From assembly GCA_035236585.1 (NCBI GenBank), contig CP141136.1, forward strand, positions 53,461,136-53,525,135: a stretch of DNA of 64,000 nt. The letters are read 5' to 3'. The position numbers were made by a program, and so were the translations under genes. Shown here piece after piece: positions 52,388 through 64,000 of the stretch. The notes below the pieces were generated by a model. That model made no database searches, was not told where the DNA came from, and saw only the letters and a program-made list of their open reading frames with translations. The DNA comes from Warburgia ugandensis. Its lineage: Eukaryota > Streptophyta > Magnoliopsida > Canellales > Canellaceae. Every line of letters starts with the position of its first letter. Positions within the stretch are counted from its first letter, which is position 1.

Positions 52388-52459
52388 TTCTTGTGAGGAC
52401 TGCCAATCGATCCATTTAATCTCTTACACGTATAAAGGCACGACGTGATTCGTGTGACT

Positions 52460-52462
<3 letters not shown>

Positions 52463-52541
<79 letters not shown>
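52463..52541. repeat. (GA)39 microsatellite
   Basis: Uninterrupted GA run of about 79 bp, 55 bases right of the SINE. Confidence 0.97.
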
Positions 52542-52547
<6 letters not shown>

Positions 52548-53159
52548 CGTTATTCATTTAATCATCAACTACTAATACATTACATGAAATTATGTACGAA
52601 ATAAAAAGAATAATCAATAATATGCATGACAAACATATGGACAAAGTTTACGTAATTTGACTATTAATATTATAAGTCTACATATTTTATCAAAATTATG
52701 CAGGTTCTTGTTTTTTCCATGATACTTATTTCATCCATATCTATGCATTATAGTTGTCAATATAAATATGATTTCTATACTTGAAATGAGCTGAAAAGTA
52801 GTTAAAGTAAAATATATGCTACTGCATTTTCAATTGAAAAGGTTCAAATCAATTACCCAGTTTTTTTTCTAAACCAAGGATAGAAATAGTAAGATAGAGA
52901 GGTCCAACTTTTGGATCTTCAGTCATCTTATACTCGACAAACTTCATGAACTTTGGCTATTCAACGGTATTTCTAAAATTCAACAAAACTGTACTTGTTC
53001 TTTGCTTCCTTTTGAAGCTTCTTTCATCAGCAAATGCTCATTATAATCATCTTTATAGGTCTTGTTCTCTATTATTCAGAACTGTTGAAAAAAAGTTAGC
53101 AGAATTTGTCAATATATTTTTTTTAAATTAACAAAATTTGTTGCTTTTCTCGGATGATT
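52542..53159. other. Intergenic, no gene recognised
   Basis: AT-rich. The open frame at 52946-53131 has a hydrophobic stretch but no domain I recognise, and codon use is like the surrounding DNA. Confidence 0.5.
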
Positions 53160-53702
<543 letters not shown>

Positions 53703-53870
53703 TGATTAATAACTCAATCCATCATTTTGTTACACACACACACTGATTAATAACTCAATCCATCATTTTGTTATCTATTTGATTGGGCTTGTTGGCATGA
53801 AAAGAGCAATATTATACACGGATAACACAAAGGCCAAGAATTTAGGGGTATGCTTGAATATTTTCTATTG

Positions 53871-54246
53871 TCAACATATTGCACAATTGCTATTCTTGGT
53901 CACTCAATCCATGAGTAGGTCTACATTTGAATATCTTTCCACTGTCAACAAATTGAACAATTTCTTATTCCCGGATAACTCAATCAATGATTATGGCTAT
54001 GCTCGAATATTTTTCCATAGTCAACATATTGTAAAATAGTTATTCTTGAATATCTCAATCTATAATTAGAGCTATACTTGAATAATTTTCCATTTTTAAC
54101 GTATTGAACAACTGCTCATTCTCGGATAACTCAATCCATGCAAAGGAGCTAACCATCCATGATTAGTACAAATAATAAATTATTCAAATGTATAACAAAC
54201 GATGCACTGAGTTACTCGAGAATGAGCAGTTGCTCAATATGTTGAC
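53871..54246. repeat. 75-bp tandem repeat, about 3.5 units plus one inverted unit
   Basis: Units start at 53871, 53945, 54021 and 54096 (spacing 74, 76, 75). Each reads roughly TNAACATATTG, then ATTCTNGGATAACTCAATC and ends GAATATTTTTCCATNG. At 54201-54246 a part unit is inverted (CTCGAGAATGAGCAGTTGCT, then CAATATGTTGAC). Confidence 0.85.
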
Positions 54247-54320
54247 TGGCAGATTATTCAATTATGGACCCAAAAACTTGGCTTTCTGTAATCCACGTTA
54301 ATATAAATAGCAACTTACTA

Positions 54321-54975
54321 TTTCCATGGCAACAGCTTCAAACAAATGGGTAGCAAACAACGGGTTGAGTTATCCAGTAGCAAACAGCAGGATAAAATGA
54401 ACTAAAATTATTCAACCATAGCCCTAAATCCTTGGGCTTTCTATTATCCATGAATAGTTATTTAACTGTGACCTAACAAATATAGACTATAGACTGCTTT
54501 TTTCTGCGACTACATACTTAATCATATCCGTAAACGGTAGCGTCACAAATGCAGCTATTTTTCTGCGACTACATACTTAGTCAATCATATCAGTAAACGG
54601 TAGCGTCAAAAATGCAGCTCAATTGTAATACAAATAAAAAAAATTGGCCTTTCCATGGCAACAACGCAACTCAAATGGAAAACTAACAGTGGTTTGAGAT
54701 ATCCAATAGCAAAAACTAGGATAATATGCACTCAAGATTTATTCAATCATAGCCCTAAATCCTTGGGTTTTCTATTATCCGTGGATAATTAGTCATAGCT
54801 CTAAGAATTATAAACCGTATTGCATTTTTCTGCTATTACATAGTTAGTCAATTACATTCGTCAATGGTAACATGATAGCAAATGTAAATCAATCATAGCC
54901 ATTAATCTTTAGCCTTCTATAATCCATGGATAGTGCAAAACTCAGATGGCATTGTCCTGCTACAAAAGGCTTAAA
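54321..54975. repeat. 329-bp tandem duplication with an internal 59-bp duplication
   Basis: TTTCCATGGCAACA occurs at 54321 and 54650. Both units continue with a TATCCANTAGCAAA block, ATAGCCCTAAATCCTTGGG and TTTTCTATTATCC. Within the first unit, TTTTTCTGCGACTACATACT occurs at 54499 and 54558, each followed by GTAAACGGTAGCGTCA. Confidence 0.85.
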
Positions 54976-55603
54976 TGGTAAATGAGAAAGGACATAGATC
55001 AAAGAAATGCATTAAACAAAAAGCAATCTGTGCCATCACCAACATAGAAAAGAAAAAAGGATAGTTATTCAATCGTCCAAACATAAAAGAAAAGGGAGCT
55101 GATATTCCCACAGATATGCATAGATTACCTCGATGAGATGGTTTTTCTTCCCCTTTTTTTCGTGATTTTTCCTTTCTTAATGCAATTTTTCTTTCTTGTG
55201 CGTGATGTGAGGGGTCTTTTCGACTTCTAGAACATCTTCGACCAAGAATGTAAATGAGCTTCCTCTCTTACACATTTACAATGCTGCGATAATTGCATCT
55301 TCAACATACTTTCAGCCACGTTCATGGTAAATCCGTCTTTCATCCTCTCGATGGAGTTTTCCTCATAGATAGTATAGATTTTTAGGTAAGATGGTGTTGA
55401 TGAAAAATGGGTATCTCGACCAGATTTATATGGAATCCCTACCTATATGCACGGATCTCTTTTAGCTCATGTCATTACTTTTTAAAGCTTATATGAAATT
55501 TCAAATGGTTACCTGGCCTTATTGGTGCTAGAGTCCGAGGTCCTCATTGATTGTGTTCTCATTCAATATATTTTCCCATCAGCTCTTCTACGTCAGTAGA
55601 TTT
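54976..55603. other. Intergenic, left flank of the copia element
   Basis: No gene recognised. It ends with GATTT at 55599-55603, which is the left target-site sequence of the copia element. Confidence 0.55.
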
Positions 55604-55927
55604 TGTTGAGGATTTTAGTCCCCGCCCAAGATCACACACCCAAAAAACGCACCGATATTAACGTGATTCGGCCAATAAGTCTACGCCCACGGTAGAGGAA
55701 TGATTTCACTATAAAAACAGGGGTTTTACACAGAAGAATACACGGGGATTTACAGAGGAATGGGCTGTGTTCTATGCCCTCTTGGTATCCCTATTTATAG
55801 GGATTTTTGGGCTGTAATTTTTAACAAATTACACAAAAGTCAGTGGACAGTGGCCGACGGCGGCAGCTGACTACGGCGCCGCCATTGTTGAAGTCGGTGG
55901 CCGCCAGAAAATGGGGCTAGACCAACA
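55604..55927 (-). repeat. 3' LTR of the copia element, 324 bp
   Basis: Ends TGTTGAGGATTTT and GGGGCTAGACCAACA on the plus strand. It contains the minus-strand TATA box CCCTATAAATAGGG (55789-55802), a G/C-rich stretch at 55855-55905, and abuts the polypurine tract at 55928-55945. Confidence 0.88.
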
Positions 55928-55979
55928 AATCTCCTCCTCCAGGCCCATTAACTAAAGGAGGTTTCTTCACGTATGGACT

Positions 55980-57410
55980 TTTAGCAGAAGCCCATTCTGG
56001 TCAATTCCCTGCAAATCTCGAACTTGCTCCGAGGTAATGCTTTTGTCATCATATCCGAACTATTATCGTCAGTATGAATCTTCTCAAGCTTTAACGACTT
56101 CGAGTCCAAAATATGACATATCCAATGATACCGAACATCAATGTGCTTTAACCTTCCATGAAAAGTAGAATTCTTGCTAAGGTGTATGGCACTTTGACTG
56201 TCGCAAAATAACGCATACCTCTTCTGCATAAAGCCAAGTTCGTTCACGAACTTCTTCATCCATAATAACTCTTTGCATGCTTCTGTCACAGCAATAAACT
56301 CAGCCTCTGTCATAGATAAGGCAACACACTTCTGTTACTTTGATTGTCATGACACAGCTCCCCCTGCAAAAGTAATCAAGTTGCTTGAAGTAAACTTCCT
56401 CGTGTCAATATCACCAGCCATATCTGAATCAGTGTAGCCCTCAAGCACGGGCTTGCCAGTGCCAAATCCCAAACACAACTTGGAAGTACCACATAGATAT
56501 CTCAATATCCACTTCACTGCATTCCAATGTTCTTTTCCTGGATTTGATAAAAAATGGCTCACTGTACCAACTGCATATGCCATGTCTAGTCTGGTACATA
56601 TCATAGCATACATAAGACTGCCAACAGTTGAAGCATAAGGAACATCTTGCATGTATTCCTTCTCAGCATCACTTATTGGAACTTGATTCTTACTAAATTT
56701 AAAATGAGTAACAAAAGGTGTACTAACCACTTTAGCTTTATCCATGTGAAATAGTTGAAGTACATTTTCGATGTACTTCTCCTGAGACAACAATAACCGC
56801 TTATTCCTCCTGTCACGAATGATAGAAATCCCAAGAATTTGTCTTGCGAGTCCCAAGTCTTTCATAGCAAAGACTTTGTTCAATTCCTTCTTTAACTGAC
56901 TGATCCTTAAAGAGCTGCTACCAACAATAAGCATATCGTCAACATAGAGTAGCAAGATGACGAAATCATCTTCTAAGAATTTCTGCACAAACACACAGTG
57001 ATCTGAAGTAATCTTTCTATAACCCTGTTGGGTCATGAATTGCTCGAACTACTTGTACCACTGTCTGGGAGCCTATTTCAAGCCATACAGACTCTTCTTC
57101 AGCTTGCAGCCATACTTCTCTTTGCCTTTAACAACAAACCCTTCTGGCTGCTCCATATATATCTCCTCATCTAAGTCACCATGGAGGAACGCTATCTTCA
57201 CATCTATCTGCTCAACCTCCAGATCAAGGTTTACGGCCAAACCCAATACAACTCGGATTGAAGACATTTTAACAACAGGAGAAAATATCTCCTCGAAATC
57301 GACACCTTTTCTTTGACTAAAGCCTTTCACCACAAGTCTAGCTTTGTATCGTGGTCGTGAAGTGTCACCCTCATACTTCACCCCGTAAATCCATCGATTC
57401 TTCAAAGCTT
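55980..57410 (-). pseudogene. copia reverse transcriptase and RNase H region (fossil)
   Basis: Minus strand, right to left. RT begins near 57400 with NRWIYGVKY and YKARLVVKGFSQ, followed by DVKIAFLHGDLDEEIYM and KKSLYGLK. Then come the catalytic YVDDMLIVG, MKDLGLARQILGI, the QEKYIENVLQLF block and SDMAGDIDTRKFTSS near 56400. RNase H shows TEAEFIAVTEACKELLWM, FCDSQSAIHLSKN, HIDVRYHWI and MMTKALPRSKFE (55990-56310). Both active-site aspartates of the YVDD box are kept. Several breaks are present. Confidence 0.93.
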
Positions 57411-57454
57411 ATCGGCCTTTAGGTAATCTTACCAGCTCAAAAGTGTGGTTGTCT

Positions 57455-58600
57455 TGTCAGGATTTCATCTCATCCTTCATAGCTGCAATCCACTCTGCAT
57501 TCTCTTCACTTTCAGCTGCCTCTGTGTAGCTCTCAGGCTCTCCCCCGTCAGTGAGGAGCACGTACTCATCTGATGAATATTGAGTGGCGGGTTGACGATC
57601 TCTCGAACTCCGTCTCAATGAAACTGTTGGTTCCTCAATAGGAACCTCTTGCTGAATATCATTAACCTCTGACGAAACATCAATGTCTTCAGCAGCTTCA
57701 TGTTCTCCCTCAGCCTTATTATCTTGAACATCGACTGGAGCACCACCATGGTCATTGATGCTATCTATACTTGGCGTATGTGAAACAGGAACTGGATCTA
57801 AATCTGTTAGAGTATCAGAACTCCAAGCTTCTGATACTTCGGCTTTGTCAATGTGTTCAATGGTTTGGTCTTCCATAAAGACCACATCACGACTTCTAAT
57901 CAGCTTCTTTGCAACTGGATCATATAGCCTGTAACCAAACTCATCCTGCAAATAGCCAATAAAAATGTATTATTTAGTCTTGACGTCTAACTTGGACCTC
58001 TCATCCTTGGGTATATGTACAAACGCTTTGCACCCAAATACCCGCAAATGATCATAAGAGACATCTTTTCCATAGCATAGCCTATCAGGAACATCTGCAT
58101 TCAAGGCAACAATTGGAGATAGGTTAATAACATAGGCTGTTGTGTATAGCGCCTCACCCCAGAAGGAATCGAGCAACTTTGCTTTAGAAAGCAAGCATCT
58201 GACCCTCTCCATCAATGTCCTGTTCATCCTCTCTGCTAAACCATTTAGCTGAGGAGTCTTCGGAGGAGTTCTTTGATGTCTAATCCCTTGCTTCTTACAA
58301 TAAGCATTTAAAGGTTCACAGTACTCGCCACCATTGTCTGTGCGAATACATTTCAGGTTCTTCCCTGTTTGCCGCTCAACAGAAGCTTGAAATTCTTTAA
58401 ACTTGTCAAGCACCTGATCCTTAGTTTTCAAAACATAGACCTAGAGTTTTCTGGAATAATCATTAATAAATGTGACAAAATATAATGCACCACCAAATGT
58501 GCGTACCTTCATAGGACCGCATACATCTGAATGTATCAATTCAAGCACGCCTGGCTTCCTGGAAGAAGGATGACTTTTGAAGGAAACTCATTGCTGCTTC
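57455..58600 (-). pseudogene. copia integrase region and integrase-RT linker (fossil)
   Basis: Minus strand. Integrase core near 58000-58430: TKDQVLDKFKEFQ, IRTDNGGEYC (second catalytic Asp), TPQLNGLAERMNRT (catalytic Glu), then the SFWGEALYTTAYVINLSP and HLRVFGCKAFVHIPKDER blocks. The C-terminal part continues with DEFGYRLYDPVAKKL and SRDVVFMEDQT near 57850-57950, then an acidic, low-conservation linker with SLRRSSRDRQPATQY. The first part of the core lies between about 58430 and 58600 and is decayed. Confidence 0.92.
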
Positions 58601-59990
58601 CCGGCAAGACAATGAGCACATTTGCTCAACTTTGTAGCTTTGAGCCCTGAAAGCAAATTTTTCTTGACTAGGCAACCTAGTCCTTTCTCACTCATGTGAC
58701 TAAGCCGCCTGTGCCACAACTCTAAAGAACCAGCAACATCAACTGCGTTCACAGAGTTAATGGGAATCGAAGCTTGCATCACATACAAGCTAGATGATTT
58801 CTTCCCTCTAGCAACCACAAGCGCTCCCTTATAGAGCTTCCAATATCCATCGCAAAAGGTACTATAGTACCCATCATCATCAAGCTTTCCAGTTGATATT
58901 AAGTTCAACCGGATATCAGGTACATGTTGAACGTCCTTGAGAATCAACCTCATTCCGTTGTTAGTGTCCAAACAGACGGATCTGATACCAACAACCTTTG
59001 ACAGCCCATCATTACCCATCTTCAACACTCCAAAGTCACCAGGAGTGTACGAGGTGAAAAACTCCCTCCTCGAGGTAACATGAAAAGAAGCACCACTGTC
59101 AACAACCCATCCAATCTCATTGGAAGCTAGGTTGATTTCATTTTTATCACAGACCACAACAAGACCTGAAGTAGTGGCAGCTACACGATCATTCCCCTCA
59201 TCATTTCTTCTCTCCTGCTTGGCATTCTCTGTTTTGTTCTTGGCTTTCCACTTGTAACACTGCCTTTTAATGTGACCCTTCTTGCCACAATAATTGCATT
59301 CCAGATTCTTGTATTTGAACTTAAATTTACTCCTGCTTCTGTTATTTTTCTCCTGTCCTTTCATCTTGCTTCTCCCTCGATTTTCTAAGATCAAAATCTC
59401 AGACTGTGATGTGGTGACACCTTAAGCTCGTCGCCTCATTTCTTCATTTAGAACTGCACTTTTCGCATATTCCCATTCACAGCACCACCTGGAGCAGAAT
59501 TAGCTAGAGAAACATGAAAATTTTCCCATGAGTCAAGCAAAGTATTTAAAAGCCATAAACCCATGATATCATTGTCAAACCTAACGCCAACGTCAGATAG
59601 TTGCTAAAAGCATCCGATCAACTCGTTCAAGTGGTCAGAAATAGAACTCTCTTCCTTATATCTTAGGTGTATCGCTTGATTAAGTAGGAATAACTTATTA
59701 TTCTCATTTCTCGATGCATACAAGGTTTCTAATTTGATCCATAGAGTTCTAGCATGTATTTCATTTTGAATATGATTCAAAACGTTATATTCTACCCATT
59801 GTCAAATAAAATCACATACATGTTCGTGTTCAAAAGCCCACTCATCTTCAGACTTATCATCCGATTTTTGAGTAGCAAAGATAGGTAGATGTAATTTCTT
59901 CACAAAAAGAAGATCTTTCATTTTTCCCTTCCACTTATGATAGTTAGTACTATTTAAGCAAATCATTTTGCTCATGTTTGCCTCCATAAG
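58588..59990 (-). pseudogene. copia gag and protease region (fossil)
   Basis: Minus strand. Gag starts near 59987 with MSKMICLNSTNYHKWKGKM and DLLFVKKLHLPIF, followed by EDEWAFEHEHVCDFI. The zinc knuckle CNYCGKKGHIKRQC is near 59270-59310. The protease has WVVDSGASFHVTS (catalytic DSG), LKMGNDG and VQHVPDIRLNLISTGKL. The pre-integrase block LELWHRRLSHMSEKGL and zinc finger KCAHCLAGKQQ end the region. The gag middle part is decayed. Confidence 0.92.
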
Positions 59991-60109
59991 TAAAGAAAGA
60001 GTACTTACAGCAATTTCAGGAGAAAATCTTACAAATTTGAGAACACCATTGTGTTTGCCAAGAACTGGTCTATCCCCCTCGAAAACCTACCAAAAATAAG
60101 TCTGCTTCA

Positions 60110-60320
60110 ATTGGATCACTATTGCAACTCAGCTACGATTGCACTTGAACTGTTGCAACCCGGTACTGTTGCAACGCACTACTGTTTCAACTCAGCTACT
60201 GTGCAAATGCGCTACTATTTGCTCGTACTGTTACAACTCTGTACTGTTGTAACTCGAACCTGTTGAAACTCACTGTTGGAACCCGCCTCTAGGGTACTGT
60301 GCCAACTCAGTACTGTAGTA
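60110..60320. repeat. Minisatellite of TACTGTTGCAACTC units at the 5' end of the copia element
   Basis: About ten degenerate units spaced 14-19 bp, each near GTACTGTTGCAACNC. They occupy the position where the upstream part of the 5' LTR (U3) is expected, between the terminal TGTTGGTCCAGCCCC (60341-60355) and the gag leader. Confidence 0.8.
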
Positions 60321-60355
60321 GTTGGTGACCACCTGAAAATGGGGCTGGACCAACA

Positions 60356-61463
<1,108 letters not shown>

Positions 61464-61603
61464 TATCGACCTCCTCCTCCACCTCTCTTTTCAATGTAGA
61501 AGCCATATGAGTTGTATAATGGGACCCATGCTTTTTTCCTAGCGACATCCTTCTCTCATTTTTTTTAATGTCTCATTTTTTTTAATGTGGAACCCATTTG
61601 AGT

Positions 61604-61765
61604 TTTTAATTACAAGCTACAGCCAAAATTATCTTTACATTAGCTTGAGGGGAGGTGTTATCAGATAAGATTTGATTAGCCAATAATTTATCTAATAGAT
61701 CTTATCTAATAACACCCCTCTCAAGCTGATGCAAAGATAATTTTGACATCAGCTTATAATTAAAC
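61604..61765. repeat. Imperfect palindrome, about 75-bp arms
   Basis: Left arm 61604-61679 and right arm 61690-61765. Matching blocks are TTAATTANAAGCT, CAAAATTATCTTT, AGCTTGAGNGGNGGTGTTAT and AGATAAGAT, with about 10 mismatches and a loop near ten bases. Each arm carries AGCTTGAGGGGAGGTGTTA-like sequence, which resembles a copia polypurine tract joined to a TGTTA LTR start. The two arms could therefore be two such junctions in head-to-head order. The sequence could form a stable hairpin. Confidence 0.75.
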
Positions 61766-62861
61766 GCTATATTTGAAGGATAAATTCCTTAAAAATTGAT
61801 GAAAGAGCATAATCTCAAAGTCAATCCAAACTTCCTTTATAGCCGGAAGTATAACCGAAATCGTCAATGTCTTCTTCAATGAACCCATCTTGATTGCATC
61901 TTGACAGATGAAAAATCCATGGTAATGGACATCATATACTTGAGCAATGATCATGAAATTAATTATTGATTGAAGCGATTCAAGGCAGTCTATCAAGATA
62001 TTTGAACAATCAATGGAAGATGGAGGCCTAATCTGTCAAAAGATATCAAAGCGAAGGCTTTTCGAAAGACTTTAATGAGATTGATCTCTTGATAAGGAAA
62101 TTAAATGACACAACTCCCATGCCTATGAGCCGCGATCCCTCCACGTCGATGATCGGTCCAAAAAATTGGGGGGCTTGGGCGTTCTAGGTGTTAAGAGAGC
62201 ATCGACCTTCAGATGAAACAACATAGGCCTGATCATTGGTCGAGGACGAAACCAATGGTGGGTGAGGTAGATCACATAAGATCGATGGTGGTTGAGGCAA
62301 ACCGCACAAGATCAACGATGAAGTAAATAGAATTCAAGCAAAGTGGGAGATCAACAAGATCTGAGATCGATGATCGTAGATGACGGATAAGATCTAACAT
62401 CAGCTACGTAGATGCCAATGATAACCGCTACCAAATTGGCATACACCTCGGAGGCAACTCCCACGCCTGAACTCCTAATTCCATTGCAATGAAAACTCTG
62501 ATGAGGATCTAACAAATGATTATCAGAATCCCGCCGTCGAGGAAGAGTTCCCTTCTTTTGGGCTCATCAACGGTAACAGTTGAAATTAGAGTTTTAAAGA
62601 AGTTGGTGAGACCACCAATCGAAGCAACAAGGGAAGCCACCAACGCCCCGAGATAGAGCGACGAAGTAAACAACGTGAGAATCTGACTGTGGAATATGCA
62701 ATACCGATTCTTGTTTCAACCGAGATCTGGACGCAGAGATGGTTGTGACTCAAATACAGGTGACTAACATATGTCGTGGATCAGAGTTTTCTGAATCCGA
62801 AACAAGAAGCAAAATCTTGCATTTTGGAGAAGAACAAAGATAGAGGAAAACGATTTGCAGA
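61766..62861. other. Unassigned, moderately GC-richer stretch
   Basis: GC rises compared with the rest of the window (many GATC, CGATG and TCGACG steps). A minus-strand frame at 61760-61996 (78 codons) and short minus-strand blocks near 62350-62480 look protein-like but match no family I know. The stretch could be a leader of an LTR element or degraded host sequence. Confidence 0.35.
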
Positions 62862-63154
62862 AACGGGACACCAAGCATTTCATCCCTCTCGCCCTTGTTA
62901 GTATTTATCTTTGTGGCAGTGGCCTTGGCTAATCCCTCTGAGGCTGACCATGGCTTTAAGCCACCGCCAGAGCACAAAACTCCATTTGAAAAACCACTAA
63001 AGTGTGGCCAACATGGTCATCCTACTGTAGAATATAATAAAGCTCGTGGACGAGACCACCTTGAAATAAGCCTCCCACACTTTTCTTTGCCAATTAAATG
63101 CTGAGCAATACTCTAATAATCCAGGAAAGAAGCCTCCCAAGTTCCCACAATGAG
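62862..63154 (+). pseudogene. Secreted proline-rich protein remnant
   Basis: Plus-strand reading gives SSLSPLLVFIFVAVALA (a hydrophobic signal-peptide core), NPSEADHGFKPPPEHKTPFE and then KPLKCGQHGHPTVEYNKARG. In a second frame near 63122 comes PGKKPPKFPQ followed by a stop. This resembles plant cell-wall proline-rich or nodulin-75-like proteins, which are short, secreted and made of KPPxEKPP-type units. No start codon lies in a suitable place ahead of the signal peptide and one frame change separates the two halves, so it is probably a pseudogene or part of a spliced gene. The signal peptide plus PPPEHK repeat is what convinces me; the family name is tentative. Confidence 0.5.
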
Positions 63155-64000
63155 CCACATCGCAAACCTCCAACATCTGACTATCCTTGATAAGGTGAAC
63201 GGGGTGGATAGTCACTTAGCTCGTATTTACGCCCCGTTGCATACGGAGAGGCAAGATGCTTCCGGCCAGAACCAACTCAAGAGAAAAGCGGATGAAGGGC
63301 CAAGGAGACTAGAGGGAGCGATTGAATCAACGGCAGCAGATGAAGATCCAAGATATAGGTCTTCGATGTAAGGAGGAGGAGGAAGGAAAGCTGTTGAACG
63401 GTGGTTTTCCAGAGTGGGGGGAACGGAGATTATTGCAGGCCCCACCAGGAGGTCTTTCCTTCGATGTCATGCTGGTGGAAAACAACAATGATCTGGTCAC
63501 AGAACTCCAGGCCGAAGCAGAGACAAGAACGCCCTTCTGTGCAGGTATGAACGAGTTCCGATCGAATCCCGATCATATCGTTGGGCGTGGCCGCTAGTTC
63601 CGATAGAAAGAGATATAATCGAGGGAGACGAGATAAGGGAGCCAATGGCAGAGAGCAGCAGGGATAGATCCGGGAGCAGGAGAGTGATCCGAGGATCTGA
63701 CCGGGCGATGTTATTGGCCAGATCAGGAACGGAGATTTGAGGTGGAGGAAGAAGACGTCGAGGGAGAAAAAGTGGAAGTTTTATTGGGGTATAGTTCGCA
63801 GCGGTGGTGAGATTAGAGCCAAAGAGGGGAGAAGGCTTGGAGAAGGTAAGTAGGAGAAACTTCTATATATTGGATTGATCTGATAATACCGGTGCAGATG
63901 ATGCTTTTCTGCTTCGGGATAGCAAATCAATATACCTGCGAGAAGGGACGGTGGGCAATGATTTTATTCTTCAAGACAATGTGATCTTCTGTGTAACAAG
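63155..64000. other. GC-richer, purine-rich stretch of unknown nature
   Basis: Several overlapping short open frames (up to 91 codons, 63322-63597) but no domain recognised. The plus strand is strongly purine-rich at 63340-63420 and 63600-63850. AAGGTAAGTAGG at 63843-63854 is a good match to a plant splice donor. It could be the 5' region of a host gene continuing past the window, or a retroelement leader. Confidence 0.35.

Larger units (their letters stand above)
55604..60355 (-). mobile_element. Ty1/copia element, Tnt1-94-like, about 4.75 kb
   Basis: In minus orientation it starts TGTTGGTCCAGCCCC at 60355 and ends AAATCCTCAACA at 55604. The flanks GATTT and AATTT match at 4 of 5 bases. The order is leader, gag, protease, integrase, RT, RNase H, polypurine tract (GGAGGAGGAGATT) and 3' LTR, as in all Ty1/copia. 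Wording of the domains is that of the common plant Tnt1-94 type; Tork lineage is my inference. The 5' LTR side matches the 3' LTR only over about 40 bp, so LTR divergence cannot date it. Coding identity is still high, so it is the youngest large element here. It is broken in several places and cannot encode a full polyprotein. Confidence 0.93.

Noticed and set aside
53871-54246. Possible CRISPR-like array of regularly spaced repeats
   Set aside because: The 75-bp units are contiguous, with no unique spacers, and the sequence is a plant nuclear genome.
57035-57316. Plus-strand open frame of 93 codons
   Set aside because: It is the antisense shadow of the copia reverse transcriptase.

Overview
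This window is plant nuclear DNA, almost certainly from a flowering plant. It is AT-rich and intergenic, with no long intact host gene; the longest open frames belong to transposons. The plant assignment rests on an Au-type tRNA-derived SINE, L1 LINEs carrying the plant-type RNase H tail, a Tnt1-94-like Ty1/copia element, an Athila/Tat-like Ty3/gypsy derivative, and several large LTRs of a Del/Tekay-like type. I cannot resolve the clade.

Layout, left to right. 1-1341: 3' part of a long LTR inserted into a Ty1/copia integrase fragment (1342-2060). 4.2-6.2 kb: 3' half of a plant L1 LINE (+). 6.4-10.7 kb: a tandem repeat of about 0.3-0.4 kb units, each beside a different microsatellite; the first unit is split by a full-length RTE LINE (6712-9965) with a perfect 12-bp target duplication. 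10.7-21 kb: mostly featureless, with short tandem repeats. 21.1-25.7 kb: a 4.7-kb LTR (-). 26.9-35.7 kb: an antisense RTE LINE split by another large LTR (27505-34360), which itself carries an Athila/Tat-type LTR and a smaller solo LTR with its own 5-bp duplication (29737-31513). 35741-41790: an Athila/Tat-like derivative keeping gag and protease, bounded by GTATT. 41.8-48.3 kb: an antisense L1 split by a 4.8-kb LTR with ATAGT duplications. 49.1-49.6 kb: an L1 RNase H remnant (+). 52.2-52.4 kb: Au SINE (-). 53.2-55.0 kb: an array of degenerate tandem repeats. 55604-60355: a Tnt1-94-like copia element (-). 61.3-61.8 kb: a long CT/CA tract and an imperfect palindrome. 62.86-63.15 kb: a remnant of a secreted proline-rich protein gene, the only stretch that looks host-derived.

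The window is best read as a stack of nested insertions. The order can be read from target duplications: LINEs first, large LTRs into LINEs, smaller LTRs into large LTRs. Dinucleotide tracts, mostly CT/GA, are unusually long and frequent. I found no operon-like system, CRISPR array or novel enzyme cluster. The noteworthy content is repeat architecture.
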